From: Megalonaias nervosa
Taxonomy: Eukaryota; Mollusca; Bivalvia; Unionida; Unionidae
Direction of reading: 5' to 3'
Length of the DNA: 64,000 bases
Assembly: GCA_016617855.1 (NCBI GenBank)
Contig: JAECUM010012851.1
Location: 16,684 to 80,683 of the forward strand
Shown: piece by piece, positions 10,221 through 20,957 of the stretch
Position numbering within the stretch: the stretch's first letter is position 1
How the letters are laid out: each line of letters starts with the position of its first letter
The notes under the pieces: generated by a model
Seen by the model: only the letters and a program-made list of their open reading frames with translations
Told to the model about the DNA's origin: nothing
Databases searched by the model: none
Made by a program: the position numbers and the translations under genes

Positions 10221-11604
10221 TTAAGATCTCACATACAGATTTATATTCTGCGACTCCGATCTCAAATCCAAAAGGTGTCCATGTTGGTCAGTAAGTTTGA
10301 AATTTATCCTTGATATTAATTGATTGTGACATTTTAAATAAACAGGATTAATTGGTTCTGACACAATCAAATACCCTGGTGGTACTTGAGGGGTCAATGA
10401 ACACAGAATGTATCCTTGCTGGGCCTGGCCGGATTTTTGTAAATCTACTTGATAACTGCCATCAATTACATCTCATACAAGATTAACCGCGATAGCTGAT
10501 GTAATATTGACAATTCCCGGTGAAACATGATGACCTTCACCAATCGTTATTGTATTGGAGAATATTTGCTGGTGGAGCTATTTTTCTCCATGATTCAAGG
10601 ATTCTGGGAAAGTAATCATCGATGTTAAAATTAAAATTAGGAACTTCTATTAACGTTGTAAGATTATCAGCCATTTCTTGAATTTGTGTATCAGGTGGTC
10701 TAAATATAATTTCTGAGCCAGGAAAAAGCGATCCTAATCTGTAATATACATTTCTAGCTAAAATATGTTTAAGATAATTTAAATCATATAATATTAGATT
10801 TAAATGTCGAATTCCATCAAGGATGGTTTATTTTATGTCATCGTTGTAACGTTGTGTTATGCAGGTGATTAAATTTTTAACATCGGCAGAAACTTGATCA
10901 AATTCATCATTCATTGCTTTATTTATGTCAATAATGGGGTTTTTACTAAATAACCATTCTGGAGGTCCCTGTGTGTAAATTTCTTTCAGATAAGGAATAC
11001 TTCCGCGCTGTCAATAAAAAATTCATTGACGGTCCATGGGTATATTTTTCTGTAATCGGGAAATTTTATAAAAAAAAATTTCTATCGTGAAAAATTTATT
11101 TTGTTTTGGTTCTGGTGGTCCATTATAAACCAGCACAGTATCAGGCCAACCAAGCACAGTTCTGATCGAAGACTGATAAATGTCTACGGTGTAATCTGGA
11201 GAATTTACTTCAATTGTGGCAGATAATGTTGGTTCGTGAACAGTAATTGCTATTTTGGATTCTTTTCCTGTTATAGATTTAATCCTATGTTGAAATTCAT
11301 CGTTGATCTGTTTGATTTGATAACTGCCCATAGGAATACCAACAACTTGCCAATCTGGAGTTCTATCAGGTATATTTTTATTGGCAAATACTAATGAATT
11401 ATTTGGTTGTAGTCCGCCGAATGATTTCGATCTAATGTTTGGCCAACTATAATAAACTCTTAATTGTGCTAGAGCTATTTCTGATGCTTGAATTGGAGTT
11501 GGAAAATTAATACTAAATTCAGGATTAGTTGAACTTGCTGATATCATTGTTGTTTTCACTGGGGTCGTGTTAGTGACAATCTGCTGTAATAGTTGTGAAG
11601 ACAT
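10221..11604 (-). pseudogene. Probable penton/minor capsid protein, N-terminal half intact
   Basis: ATG 11,604 opens 193 clean codons, then the frame breaks near 11,020. The track continues through other frames to a TAA at 10,223-10,221, with stops including TGAs near 10,830 and 10,470. The N-terminus has hydrophobic beta-strand spacing and the C-terminus carries a conserved block (LTDQHGHLLDLRSE) that I associate with Polinton structural proteins. A single jelly-roll penton role is inferred from position and that block. It is last in the minus-strand structural run. Confidence 0.55.
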
Positions 11605-11615
11605 TATTATTATTA

Positions 11616-12089
11616 TTACTTCAAATCAATTGTCCGATCTTCAGTTATTTTTTCGTCAAATATTTCATTATAGGTTTTTATCATCGTACTGAATTCTTCA
11701 TTGGATATCTTACCATCACTGATGTATGACAAAATCAACGATGATAGTTTAGAATACGCTTTTGTTGCAGCGTCTAATTTTACCATACACTCACGTAATT
11801 TTGTGTTTGCGCATGTGGCTATCTTTTTTATGATAATATTGAAAATACCTGTAATGGTTGTTGCGGATGAAACAATAATCGTTGCAACTACAGGTGCTGT
11901 CATTGTTATTGTTGATAATATTACACCTGTTCCAGCAATGACAGCGGAAACTGAATACACAATTATATCAGTGACAATTACATGTCTGCAATATTTTTTT
12001 ATTTTTACCGTATAATTGTCAACAGTATTTTTCAGTTTAGTTTGCCACATGCGTACTTGATTATATCTGTATTTTTGAACATCTATCAT
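11616..12089 (-). CDS. Membrane-associated protein with hydrophobic core (157 aa), intact
   Basis: The ORF is intact from ATG 12,089 to TAA 11,616. Residues about 38-90 form a long hydrophobic region (VIVTDIIVYSVSAVIAGTG through VVATIIVSSATTITG) consistent with two membrane spans. The C-terminal 60 residues are helical, and DGKISNEEFSTMI resembles an EF-hand-like helix-loop-helix. It lies 11 bases upstream of the penton-like gene and just downstream of the fibre-like gene. Small membrane proteins in this position recur in Polintons; the function is unknown. Confidence 0.65.
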   Translation of the reverse strand: MIDVQKYRYNQVRMWQTKLKNTVDNYTVKIKKYCRHVIVTDIIVYSVSAVIAGTGVILSTITMTAPVVATIIVSSATTITGIFNIIIKKIATCANTKLRECMVKLDAATKAYSKLSSLILSYISDGKISNEEFSTMIKTYNEIFDEKITEDRTIDLK

Positions 12090-12099
12090 TTATATTATA

Positions 12100-13091
12100 T
12101 TAAGTAATTAACTGAGGTGTTTCAGCTACAAATTCCAGACACCACCAGTAAGACGCTGTGGTTATTTTTTTATCGGATGGGTCCAGTATAAATATTTCTT
12201 CGTTATCTTTATTTAATACAATAGACACGGTTCCAGAAAATTTATTGGTTGAATGACGCCATAGATATGTGGCAAATATGCTAAATTTTACACCGCTAAA
12301 TACTGACAGCCTGTATACACTCGTTACTTCAGCTGTGTGTTTAAAAGTGTTATTTTGCGGTGTCCATGTTGATGATCCTGAGGATACTGTGTATACGATA
12401 TTGTTAATCTGTTTGTGAGGAATTTTAATCAGATTAGTTTTTTGAACGATATCAGGAATTCCACTGATAATATCATTGAGTCTCGCGTTAATATCAGTGA
12501 GTTTTATATCAACGGTTAGTGGACTTCCAAAGAAATCTTCAGCGGTTTTATTAAGTTTTTGAAAATTTCTACAAGTATTTAAAAATATATTTACATGACT
12601 GTCATATTTGGCTCGTAGTGTATTTAATTTATCATCAATGGACGTATCTTTATCATCCACATATTTCTTTGTTGCGGCATCTTCATCATTTGCTGGTTCT
12701 CTTAAAACAACGATTTTATTTTTATTTATGTTGAGTCACCTGTCATTGTATCACCTGTAGATCATAAACGATCAGAAACACTTTTCTTAATTTCATCTCT
12801 GATAGTTGTGATTGATACATTTGAGTCTCTGATTCTACCACCATCAGTGAATACTGTAATATTGTCCATGGTAGCGCCGAGAACTCTACGAATTATGTCA
12901 ATCCACTTAATATTACTTGTCTTTAAGACACCATATCTATCCTGAAAAATGACAACTTCATCTCAGTCAACTCCAGAAAGATTCATAATGTCAGCAAGTT
13001 CATCTTTAGTCACTTATTTTGATAAATTGATATCTTCTTTCTTCTTGCCAGTGAAAGCACTAGTAGAGGATCTTCCATAAATATCTACCAT
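12100..13091 (-). pseudogene. Tail-fibre-like protein with phage-type DAATKKYVD motif, interrupted
   Basis: The track starts at ATG 13,091 and ends at TAA 12,100-12,102. The last 186 codons are clean; the first 140 carry stops (TAA near 13,015, TGAs near 12,963 and 12,767) and a shift near 12,735. The middle holds GDTMTGD and, about 25 codons later, DAATKKYVDDK, a combination typical of phage tail-fibre and collar proteins. A coiled segment follows, then a beta-rich C-terminal domain suited to trimeric fibres. A receptor-binding role is inference from the motif and the structural neighbours. Confidence 0.65.
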
Positions 13092-13104
13092 TATACAATT
13101 AGCG

Positions 13105-13510
13105 ATTATTTAAAACAGAACTCGTGTACACGCTTACAACTTTATGAGGTGCATCGTAAGATTTTAAAATAGCATCAAGTACAGCAAAGTGCTTCACGGC
13201 CACACATCGGCGGGTCGGTTATTTTTTGTGTTGGTAGCGTTGAATACCAGATTGGAATATTTTGAAGTCTCTCTATATATTTTAAAAATTCTTTTGGTGG
13301 CGCCAACCCATACGAATCAAAATAAACAATTCCACATGGATCAATCGCGTGCGCAACCCAATGAGTACCTGGACCAGAGTTTTTATCGAGATTAATGATA
13401 TCGGTTTCAACGCTGTTTGGTTTGTGTGGTAATTGATCACGCATAAAAACACCTCTGAAATCTTTTATATTTAATCGCTCAGCAACATCAAGTAAATCAA
13501 AATTGGACAT
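13105..13510 (-). pseudogene. Adenain-like cysteine protease of the Polinton, one frameshift
   Basis: Starting at ATG 13,510, FRGVFMRDQLP is the conserved N-terminal block of Polinton proteases. The catalytic His is in GPGTHWVAH, the acidic partner in VYFDSYG, and the nucleophile Cys in PMCGREAL. The frame shifts at about 13,185, just after the catalytic Cys, and the C-terminal helix continues in another frame to a TAA near 13,105. The enzyme family matures capsid precursors. Its start lies nine bases downstream of the stop of the pVI-like gene. Confidence 0.88.
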
Positions 13511-13518
13511 AGGGAAAA

Positions 13519-13974
13519 TCAACGAGTCCCTGGAATTCTTAATCCTTTTCCGTACGGAGGTAAAGTCCCTGGCAGTATTAGACCCTTTCCTTCTTTTTTG
13601 ATTCCTTTTCCAGTTGCTTTCTTTAGTGCCATCCCAGCCGCTGTTCCAACAGCGCCTAACGCAGCAGCTTTTGCAACAGCCGGGGCTGCAGTGGCTATTA
13701 TTCCTGGAATAGCTGTGAGAAGTGGAAATATACCACCCGTTTTAGTGATGTCTTTGATAGCACCTGCAGAAAGATTAAGTCGTATACCGGTCTTTGATCG
13801 TTTGGCTTCGTTGAAATGTTTGAGCTGACGGTCTGTTAGAGGTAGTTTATTTGAACCGCCAGTGATCTGTTCTCGCTTTAGCGATATTTTTACTGCACAG
13901 TTTTTTTTTTATGCTGATTGTAATTTTTTAATCTGGCCTGGAGTCAGACTGACACTAACGTGATGATATGACAT
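13519..13974 (-). pseudogene. Basic, hydrophobic pVI/core-like structural protein, one slip in a poly-A run
   Basis: From ATG 13,974 (MSYHHVSVSLTPGQIKK) the frame meets a TAA at 13,911-13,909 at the edge of a ten-A run, which points to a slipped homopolymer. The rest is open to TGA 13,521-13,519. It has Lys/Arg-rich short repeats (LTDRQLKHFNEAKR), a Gly/Ala hydrophobic stretch (PLLTAIPGIIATAAPAVAKA) and a glycine-rich tail (GTLPPYGKGLRIPG). This is typical of the adenovirus pVI/pX-like minor protein of Polintons, a likely protease substrate and membrane-active factor. Confidence 0.7.
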
Positions 13975-14007
13975 TTATAATTATTATTCTGACTTTTAAA
14001 TCAATAA

Positions 14008-14964
14008 TCACATATTTTCCACTGGAGCATCAACGACTCTCATTCAACCACCAACACCTTCAAGCAACATTGTTTTATCACTGAGTATAACAGCGATCAC
14101 TCTGTATTCTGTGATAGCTCCTCTTGTAACATGAGCTCGGAAGTGTATATTAACAACAGATTGACTGAATAAATCTAAATGTTCCAGTGAAAAGTAATAG
14201 ATCGGATACCGCGTTATAAAATCTAGCTGTGATGTTTGTAAACCAGTATCGATATTCTGATCACGCCCCATGAAAGACATCAAATGATGATATGCATGTG
14301 CAACATGACTGTTAGCAAAATCCAGTAATATATCCTCAGAAGGTTCTTGATGTCCATTTATCCTCAATGAAACTTCTGTGACGCCAAGTTGGTCAAATAT
14401 CATTATACTACGTGTTTGTGAATTTACTCGTGCAGCATTTTGGAGAGCAATAAATATATGTCGCGGTGCTGAGACACCTTGCTGTGATGCTATCTGCCAT
14501 GTGAATAAACCATCAATGTTACTTTGTACTGCATCTGTAGTTGTTGTCAACCATTATAATATTGATTTACCGCCTTGATTCATAAAGGAGAGTAAGCGTT
14601 CTTCTTCAGATATCGATGGAGTCATTGTTGGCATCCACAAAGAAAGTTTTGTTATTATTACTTTACCAGCATCACCAGCAGGTTGCCAGACTACATCATT
14701 GTCTGTGGCTTTTCTTACAAGTACAACTGTATGCTTGGCTCCGAAAATGACCTTTCTGACATTTCTGCAAAATCCAAAAATATGTGATAGTGGAATTGCA
14801 CATGAAAATCTTCTACGCACACCTGTTAGCATTGACTGATGTGCTGTGAATCCTAAGTTGAATTCTGGATTAACAATCTGCAATATTGAAAATGGATTGG
14901 CGGGTTGGGCTATCATTCCAGCTGGTTGTGGGTCAACTGCAGTAGCAACCAGTGTTTGTACCAA
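14008..14964 (-). pseudogene. Probable major capsid protein (double jelly-roll), two stops
   Basis: Two large ORFs in the same region (14,964-14,554 and 14,550-14,044) form one track of about 315 codons, with the break around 14,553. A further in-frame TGA at 14,046-14,044 is followed by eleven codons to TGA 14,010-14,008. LSHIFGFCRNVRKVIFG and KLSLWMPTMTPS in the first half and RVIAVILSDKTMLLEG near the end match the conserved blocks I associate with Polinton major capsid proteins. The true start is unclear, because the upstream gene runs into it in another frame, and the length is short for the family. Confidence 0.7.
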
Positions 14965-15738
14965 AAGATACCACTTCCAGTTGCGACAGGAATGTCTTGA
15001 TCTTCTTCTTCCTCAATTATTGGTTCAATTCTTCTTCGCGGTGATTGCTGCTGTTTTTGTATTTTTTCATAATCGGATATTTTTTTTTGATAATCAAGAA
15101 ATTGAACATCGTCATTTCGAACAGAATTAAGTCTTTTGTGTATACTATATATCCATTTGTACCATTTATCTTTATCTTTTACTTCCTGAATATAATCGGG
15201 TTTTAAATATTCATGTTTATTAAAAAAACTCTCAACAGTAAATTCATGTAATTTTTCTATTCTGGCAGATTTTATATATTTGATAGATGATGAATAAAAT
15301 TTATTAGCCATATCAATTCTGGTTCCTGGTCTTCTTGATTGTAATTCTGGTTCCGGTTCTGGTGTACATTCTTTTATATCGCCTATTTCAGCACGAACTT
15401 GGCTAATTCCTTCAAGTATTTCTTGCGTTGGTTGAGCGGCAGCTATTTCACCTGGAAGTTCTCGTAAAAGTTTTTGTTTTCTTAGTTTGCTCTGCTGTTT
15501 TCTCAGTTGCTGCTGCAGCTCTTTCTAACGCAGGTAAAAGACCTTTAGTAGCCTCTGTAACTTTTTCAGTGGTTTTTATAATAGGTTTATATAGTTCTTC
15601 TGTACCTTCAGTGAATTCAACTTTAGCTTCCTGACGATCTTGTAGTTGTTGTTTAACACTATCACGAAGCGGAAGATATCTCCTGATTGCCTCTAATCGT
15701 TCTCAAGCTAATCTAGCTGAGTGAGCTTCACCAATCAT
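14913..15738 (-). pseudogene. Terminal structural protein, homologue of the first gene of element 2
   Basis: Start ATG 15,738 (MIGEAHSARLA) is followed by a TGA at codon 12 (15,705-15,703). Element 2 (62,634 onwards) has an aligned intact gene with CGA at that codon. The frame shifts within an A-rich stretch near 15,480, then an open frame runs from about 15,311 to 14,913. The two proteins share the N-terminal 40 residues closely, a helical middle, and an acidic EEE/EED stretch before ATGSG. I do not recognise a named family; position beside the capsid gene suggests a structural or core role. Confidence 0.7.
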
Positions 15739-15764
15739 TATTGATATAATAATTATTCAATTAT

Positions 15765-16013
15765 AGCAGCAGAGAGGGTGGACTACAAAAATACGTGCAC
15801 GAGTACATAAACGAACACTCACAAAATTTTAAAAACACAAATGTCAGGGATGAAGTAACAAAATTGAGCTAACCCCGTAGAGAGAATCTTGATTCGGTTA
15901 GAGCCTTTGGTTTAGCATTATTGACCTTGTATTTTTATTATTTTCATGGTAAATGTTATTTTTAAGGCAATTTGCTCGAAAACTAATTTGTAGGGTTCAC
16001 CCTCTCTGCTGCT
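15765..16013 (-). repeat. Right terminal inverted repeat of element 1 (249 bp)
   Basis: It is the complement of 107-355. It begins on the inner side with AGCAGCAGAGAGGGTGGAC and ends with GTTCACCCTCTCTGCTGCT, so the repeat has inverted ends of its own of about 18 bases. Confidence 0.93.
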
Positions 16014-16018
16014 GCTCA
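16014..16018. repeat. Right target-site duplication (GCTCA) of element 1
   Basis: It is identical to 102-106 and directly adjacent to the right terminal repeat. Confidence 0.8.
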
Positions 16019-16177
16019 GCTAAAAAATTTAGAATCATTTGATGTTACCACCACAATAATTTTGTTTGGTCCTTGAAAGTTTGCATTTGGCAGTGACTTC
16101 AATAACCATTCATCAAAGCAATAAGACTACAATCTTCAATAAAATCAAGGCAGGTTTCATCAAAGAAAGTCAGCACC

Positions 16178-16226
16178 AAAATGCAACAATCGATCAGCAA
16201 TGGAAGCTGATCGATTGTTGCATTTT
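16178..16226. repeat. Perfect 21-bp hairpin with 7-base loop
   Basis: The arms at 16,178-16,198 and 16,206-16,226 are exact complements (AAAATGCAACAATCGATCAGC) around loop AATGGAA. It lies 165 bases outside the right end of element 1. Confidence 0.9.
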
Positions 16227-16760
16227 CCAAAGTGATTCAAATGCTTTTATTGTGTCATGAAAGTTTCTGCTTTGCAGGAAAACTGTTTATACTTATGATC
16301 ACAAGTGGCATAAAACGTAAATTGAAGTTTGAATCTTTTGAAACCAAATATATTTGGTTGCAAAGATGTTTGTTAAACTTTTTATTTTGTTCATATGTTT
16401 TCATTTCCCTATTAACAGCCTCATCCATTTGGTAGTCTCTGCAACATGTTAGCTGTCTCCAGTAGACCAAAATCTAGGTCATGTACATGTGGCATGTAAA
16501 CAACTGTAAAGCCATGTGCTACTGGCAACCATGCAAAATCACACTGAATTGTTTAGTGACGTGTTTGACAGTGGGATAGATCAAACAAGGGCTAACTTTT
16601 TTTTTATTACATAAGACTTATTTGTGTTTTCTAACACTTTATAAAACTTGGTAACAGAGAAAAGATCACCAAGTCGACACACAATGAAGTCAAAATTAAC
16701 CCAAGTATAAGTGAAACCAAGTCAAAACATTTGGTTTGGTGCCTTACAGCAGAGCAACAC
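16227..16760. other. Unassigned host DNA
   Basis: No coding or repeat signal is supported; the short opposing ORFs here look random. Confidence 0.4.
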
Positions 16761-16764
16761 AAAT

Positions 16765-16892
16765 AGGTTATTTAGTGCCCAGGCAATTAGAGTGCCTTGC
16801 TCACACCATGGTAGCTGACCCAAGCTGGTCCGATGGTAGTATTCAAACCTACGCCCTTTCAGTCATGCTAAACACTGTGATATCGTGGCTCC
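16765..16892 (-). mobile_element. tRNA-derived SINE
   Basis: On the minus strand a tRNA-like head contains the B-box-like GTAGGTTTGAATAC and is followed by CAAGGCACTCTAATTGCCT, the same 3' module seen in the SINE near 45,270-45,500. Confidence 0.55.
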
Positions 16893-16907
16893 AAATCAAA
16901 ACATACT

Positions 16908-17400
16908 GTTAAGTATATTTAATTTTGTACCATGTCCTTGACCTTTGTCCATGATTGAGGGCAGAGTTTGGTCTACCTGATTTTGTCATTTTTAAGATAT
17001 TTACAAAAAACTGAGTTCAACGCATAACCTTGTTTACAAGTGTGGACGTTCTAAAAAGCGAACTTGTTGACAATATTATGGAATTTTCCATTTGAAATGA
17101 CCTACAACCTGGGCATTTTGTTGAGTCATAGTTTAGGTGACAGTCTATATATAAAGAACTAGGTAAACAATTATTCATTCCTATTTTAAGATCAGTCTGT
17201 GGAATTATTTTAACTTGTGTTCTGATATTATTTGAGAGGAATCATTTATTTAAGTTATTCACTGGAATTAGAAAATGCTCTTTGACTTTTTGGACTAAAA
17301 CACTATTTTGAAATTACTGAAGACCCATTCTAAGACTGATGCATTTTTAGCAGATTTGTTTTTACATTATTCATTTAAAAGTTGATTTTGACAAGCACCT
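16908..17400 (+). mobile_element. Fragment of the TGTTA...TAACA LTR family
   Basis: The start TGTTAAGTATATTTAATTTTG, the following text (tgaccttTGTCCATgattGAGGG) and the later block AATTATTCATTC...TTTAAGATC resemble the solo LTRs at 42,964 and 58,938. The 3' end is not found. Confidence 0.35.
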
Positions 17401-17690
17401 GAGGATAGTCAACTCAATATTAAAACTATACTCACCTGAAGTAAATGTAAGGCATCTAATGCAAGACAAGTACAGTTATCATACATCTCTCCAAATACTG
17501 ACCCCTAGAAGGCATCCATACCCCCCCAAAAAAACAAACCACATTCAAAAGCCAGGTATAATAAATAAATAAATGTTGATATTTTGTTATAAAGGTGAGA
17601 ACAAACAAAAATGCAGTTAGGGTTCCACAGATAATGCTTTACATGTCAAATTTTACCCAAACTACACAGTAGAGAAAAACATATCAGCTG

Positions 17691-17945
17691 TGCTGTTGTT
17701 GTTGTTGTAGGGTTTAACACCATTTTTCAGCACAAGACAGGTTATACATGGCGGCCAGTCTAACTGGTGACAGAAGAACCCTGGAAAACCCCAGGAAAAA
17801 CCATTGACCCATGAGAAGCTACTGGCAAGCTTTCTCACATACCCACGTTAGCCAAACCCGAGACTCGAACCCACGCAGAGAGAGGTGAGATGGCAGTGAT
17901 CCGGAATAGTGAGCACTTTAGACCACTTGGTCACTCAGGGCCCCT
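17691..17945 (-). mobile_element. tRNA-derived SINE, mollusc-like
   Basis: On the minus strand the head reads like a tRNA: A-box TGAGTGACCAAGTGG and B-box GGGTTCGAGTCTC. The body carries the GGGTTTAACACC and GGCGGCCAGT segments near the tail, and the tail is a GTT repeat at 17,694-17,709. This is the main hint of a mollusc host. Confidence 0.6.
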
Positions 17946-18993
17946 AGCTATGCATTAGTAATTAACATATTCTCTGTAAACCTATCACAGTTACAAGTGA
18001 TGTGCATGCACAAGAATGCGAAACATAAGTACCCCCTCTAAAGAACATAAAAGTGGGAGTCAAAAGATCACATTATTAAGAGCAGTAAATTGACCTGTCA
18101 GCAACGAAAGTCCTCAAGTTTCATCTCATGAAAGAAAACTACTATAAAAAAGAATGGAATCAAATGTATTAAATTAACATATGAATAATTATAAATACAC
18201 TGAAAAGATATAGATGCTCTTCATAAATGAAGATAGATTTTCTAGGCAAAGTCAGCATATTGCACAGATTTAGCTTTATGTACTAATTTAGCCTAATGTA
18301 AAATGTTTATATCTTAATCAAGAAGTTTATTTTTAGCAGTTACTGAGTCTAGAGTGCTATATATTTCTCTATCAATACCCTTTTCTTCATTCCACCTTTA
18401 TGCCAAATTTGCTTTAAGTCCAAAACTCTTTGGGAAAGATAAGCTGTGTAAACAATCACAGGCCTTAACTCCTCTTAATGATTACAAACAATGCTGGAAT
18501 TCAACTGTAGTCAAGGTCACATCAATATGAATTTTAATACCAAATTTTGTCAAAGTCCTGCAATTCTCAGTAAAGTTATCTTGCAGAACCAGACTGTTTA
18601 TAGACATAGATGTCCACTGAGATAGACTGACAGACAGACAAATGTGATTGATATAAAACTCTGCAGACATTGTCAAGTTTGATCCAAATTTGTTCACACA
18701 ACATGAATGCCCCATCACAATAACTAAATTCTTGTGGTATGATGTTGCATTCATCATACAAAGTTGCATGACTGAAGTCTAAAATGTCTGAGAATTCATC
18801 AATAACACAAAACTTCAATGAAGCCACTCAGACATCAATTATATGGCACAATGATTAAATTTTCTTAGGATGGTGTTGTACTTAACCAGACACACACAAA
18901 GTTGCATGATTCTGTAGCCAACAATATTCAAGAATCAAACATAAATGCGAAACTTAAGGTGTGACAAGCATACAGATGGTCAAAAAAGGTTAA

Positions 18994-18994
<1 letters not shown>

Positions 18995-19045
<51 letters not shown>
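18995..19045. repeat. (TA)n microsatellite
   Basis: An uninterrupted TA run of about 50 bases in the region downstream of the P-loop exon. Confidence 0.95.
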
Positions 19046-19047
<2 letters not shown>

Positions 19048-19085
19048 CCTCCAAATTTGCTGCAGGTTAAAACAAGAGCACATAC

Positions 19086-20919
19086 CTTAAACCTAGTAAT
19101 GCCTTTTTAAGACTGGTTTTTTCAACTTGATCCTGGCCGATGATCATGAGGCGTGTCCGATGAACAGGTTGGACACCTGATATACATGCCTGTTCAAATG
19201 CTTGTATGGCATCAGGCCCTCGTGCAAAAATCTCCTTTGGAGCATCACCTGAAATAAAAAGCACTTCATTAGAATTTATACTGCATTTATGATATCCATG
19301 CAAAATTGTTTTGGTTTTGGTCAAGTCTAAAGTATTAAAGATGACAGGCTTGGGGCTTAGCTCTAAAATCAAGTAAATCACCAACTATAACAACTATACA
19401 GGAAAACCATTCAAAGCAAAACCTCCAAGGCAAGCAACAGACCTATGAATTGATATACAGAATGCACTATACCAACATACATTGTTATGTATATTTAATC
19501 TGTATTATTTGAGACTGAAGTTTCATTATAATATCGCCACTAGTTCAAAAGATGTACTTCTACATGGCTAGCGGTTATTGATATTTTCCCTTGCTGTGAC
19601 CCTGACTTGTGGCTGGGGCATGGGTATGATGTGTGACACTGTATACTCATGATATATAGCTGTATAATGTTTCAATAAAATATCTTAAACAGCTTAAAAG
19701 TCATTCTGCAGACAAGAATGCAAGGCAGAGTTATATTTTCCCTTGTTGTGACCATCATCTTGAGGCAGGGTATGTGGCTATGTTATTCAACACACCATTT
19801 AAACATGATAATAAAGTGTGATAGTTTCATTAAAATATATTTGGTGGTTCAAAATTCATACTCCGGACAGGAATACAAGACACACAAATACATTTCTCCT
19901 TGCTGTGACCTTGACTTTGATGCAATGAGAAATGGCTATGATATACAACTAGTCATAACATATATATGGGCAAAGTTATGTATAAAATATCTCCAGTGGA
20001 TAAAAAGTTAAAGATTAGACAAGGATACAAGTGAAACAATTGCATTTTCAGGACTCTTGGTACTAATGCAGTTCCCATAGTAAACCAATGGAAAAACCAT
20101 GATAATAGAAATTTTATAGCTTTACATTTCTAAATACTCACGATCAAAACTATATTTCTCAGTATAGACACATCCTTAATGACAGCTTCTATGGAGAAAA
20201 CCATATCAGCTGCAGTAATCTTTTTAACTAGATGTGTTTGAAACATGTTTTGAATTCAGCACCTTAGGAATCAGGTGCTAATTTCAGTAACGGGTTTTCC
20301 AAGGTTTAGTCTATAAAAAGACTGAAAATCCAACAATAAAATATTGTCTCTATTTTTCTCAGTTACAAACAGAATAAGCTCTCAAAAGATTTTTTTTTAC
20401 TACAATTTTACTTTCATTATCAACCAATCATGGCTAGTCAAACCAATATATACGCTGTTTTTATATTCACCAATTTCTAGACTGATTCCCATTTTGCCAT
20501 ATAATTAGTGTGTGTGAAATTTGAATTTTTGATGTAGCTTTAACAATTTTTCAGTCATATTGTTATGATGTCTGCAGTATGGCAGCTTATAGTGATGTCT
20601 AGAACTAATGCAACATGCCGCAGCCATGTAGTATCATGTCCGACCCAGTCACATTATCCTGACACCAGGCTGACCAGTGAGTCCATGTAATTAGTACTAA
20701 GAATATGAAGTTATACTCCAGACAAGGATATAAGTCACAGAATTATATTTTACCTTTTTTATCATGTAGTACTACATGTTGATATTTATTCAGAAGAATT
20801 TATGTTCTCAAAGATTTTTTTACAATTCTTTATCTTTACATTTTTAAAACTTTTTATCTTTTAATCAGCACTATATAGTATTGTGCTAGTGTACCATTAA
20901 ATCCTATACATACATACAT

Positions 20920-20957
<38 letters not shown>

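Larger units (their letters stand above)
107..16013. mobile_element. Polinton/Maverick (adintovirus-like) endogenous element 1, about 15.9 kb
   Basis: The element is bounded by 249-bp terminal inverted repeats and a 5-bp target duplication. It carries the diagnostic Polinton set: retroviral-type integrase, family B DNA polymerase, packaging ATPase, adenain-type protease and capsid proteins. It also has a helicase, two HNH modules, a phospholipase A2-like protein, a fibre-like protein and a membrane protein. Nearly all genes carry stops or frameshifts, so it is a fossil copy, though order and ends are intact. A SINE and expanded minisatellites sit in its central non-coding part. Family membership is clear; the exact subgroup needs phylogeny. 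Confidence 0.95.

Noticed and set aside
13598..13828. Plus-strand Ala/Pro-rich ORF
   Set aside because: It is the antisense of the hydrophobic Gly/Ala stretch of the pVI-like gene.
368..15738. Alternative genetic code with TGA as tryptophan
   Set aside because: TGG is used normally in the same genes, frameshifts and TAA/TAG stops also occur, and at the one site with an intact homologue in the window the codon is CGA.
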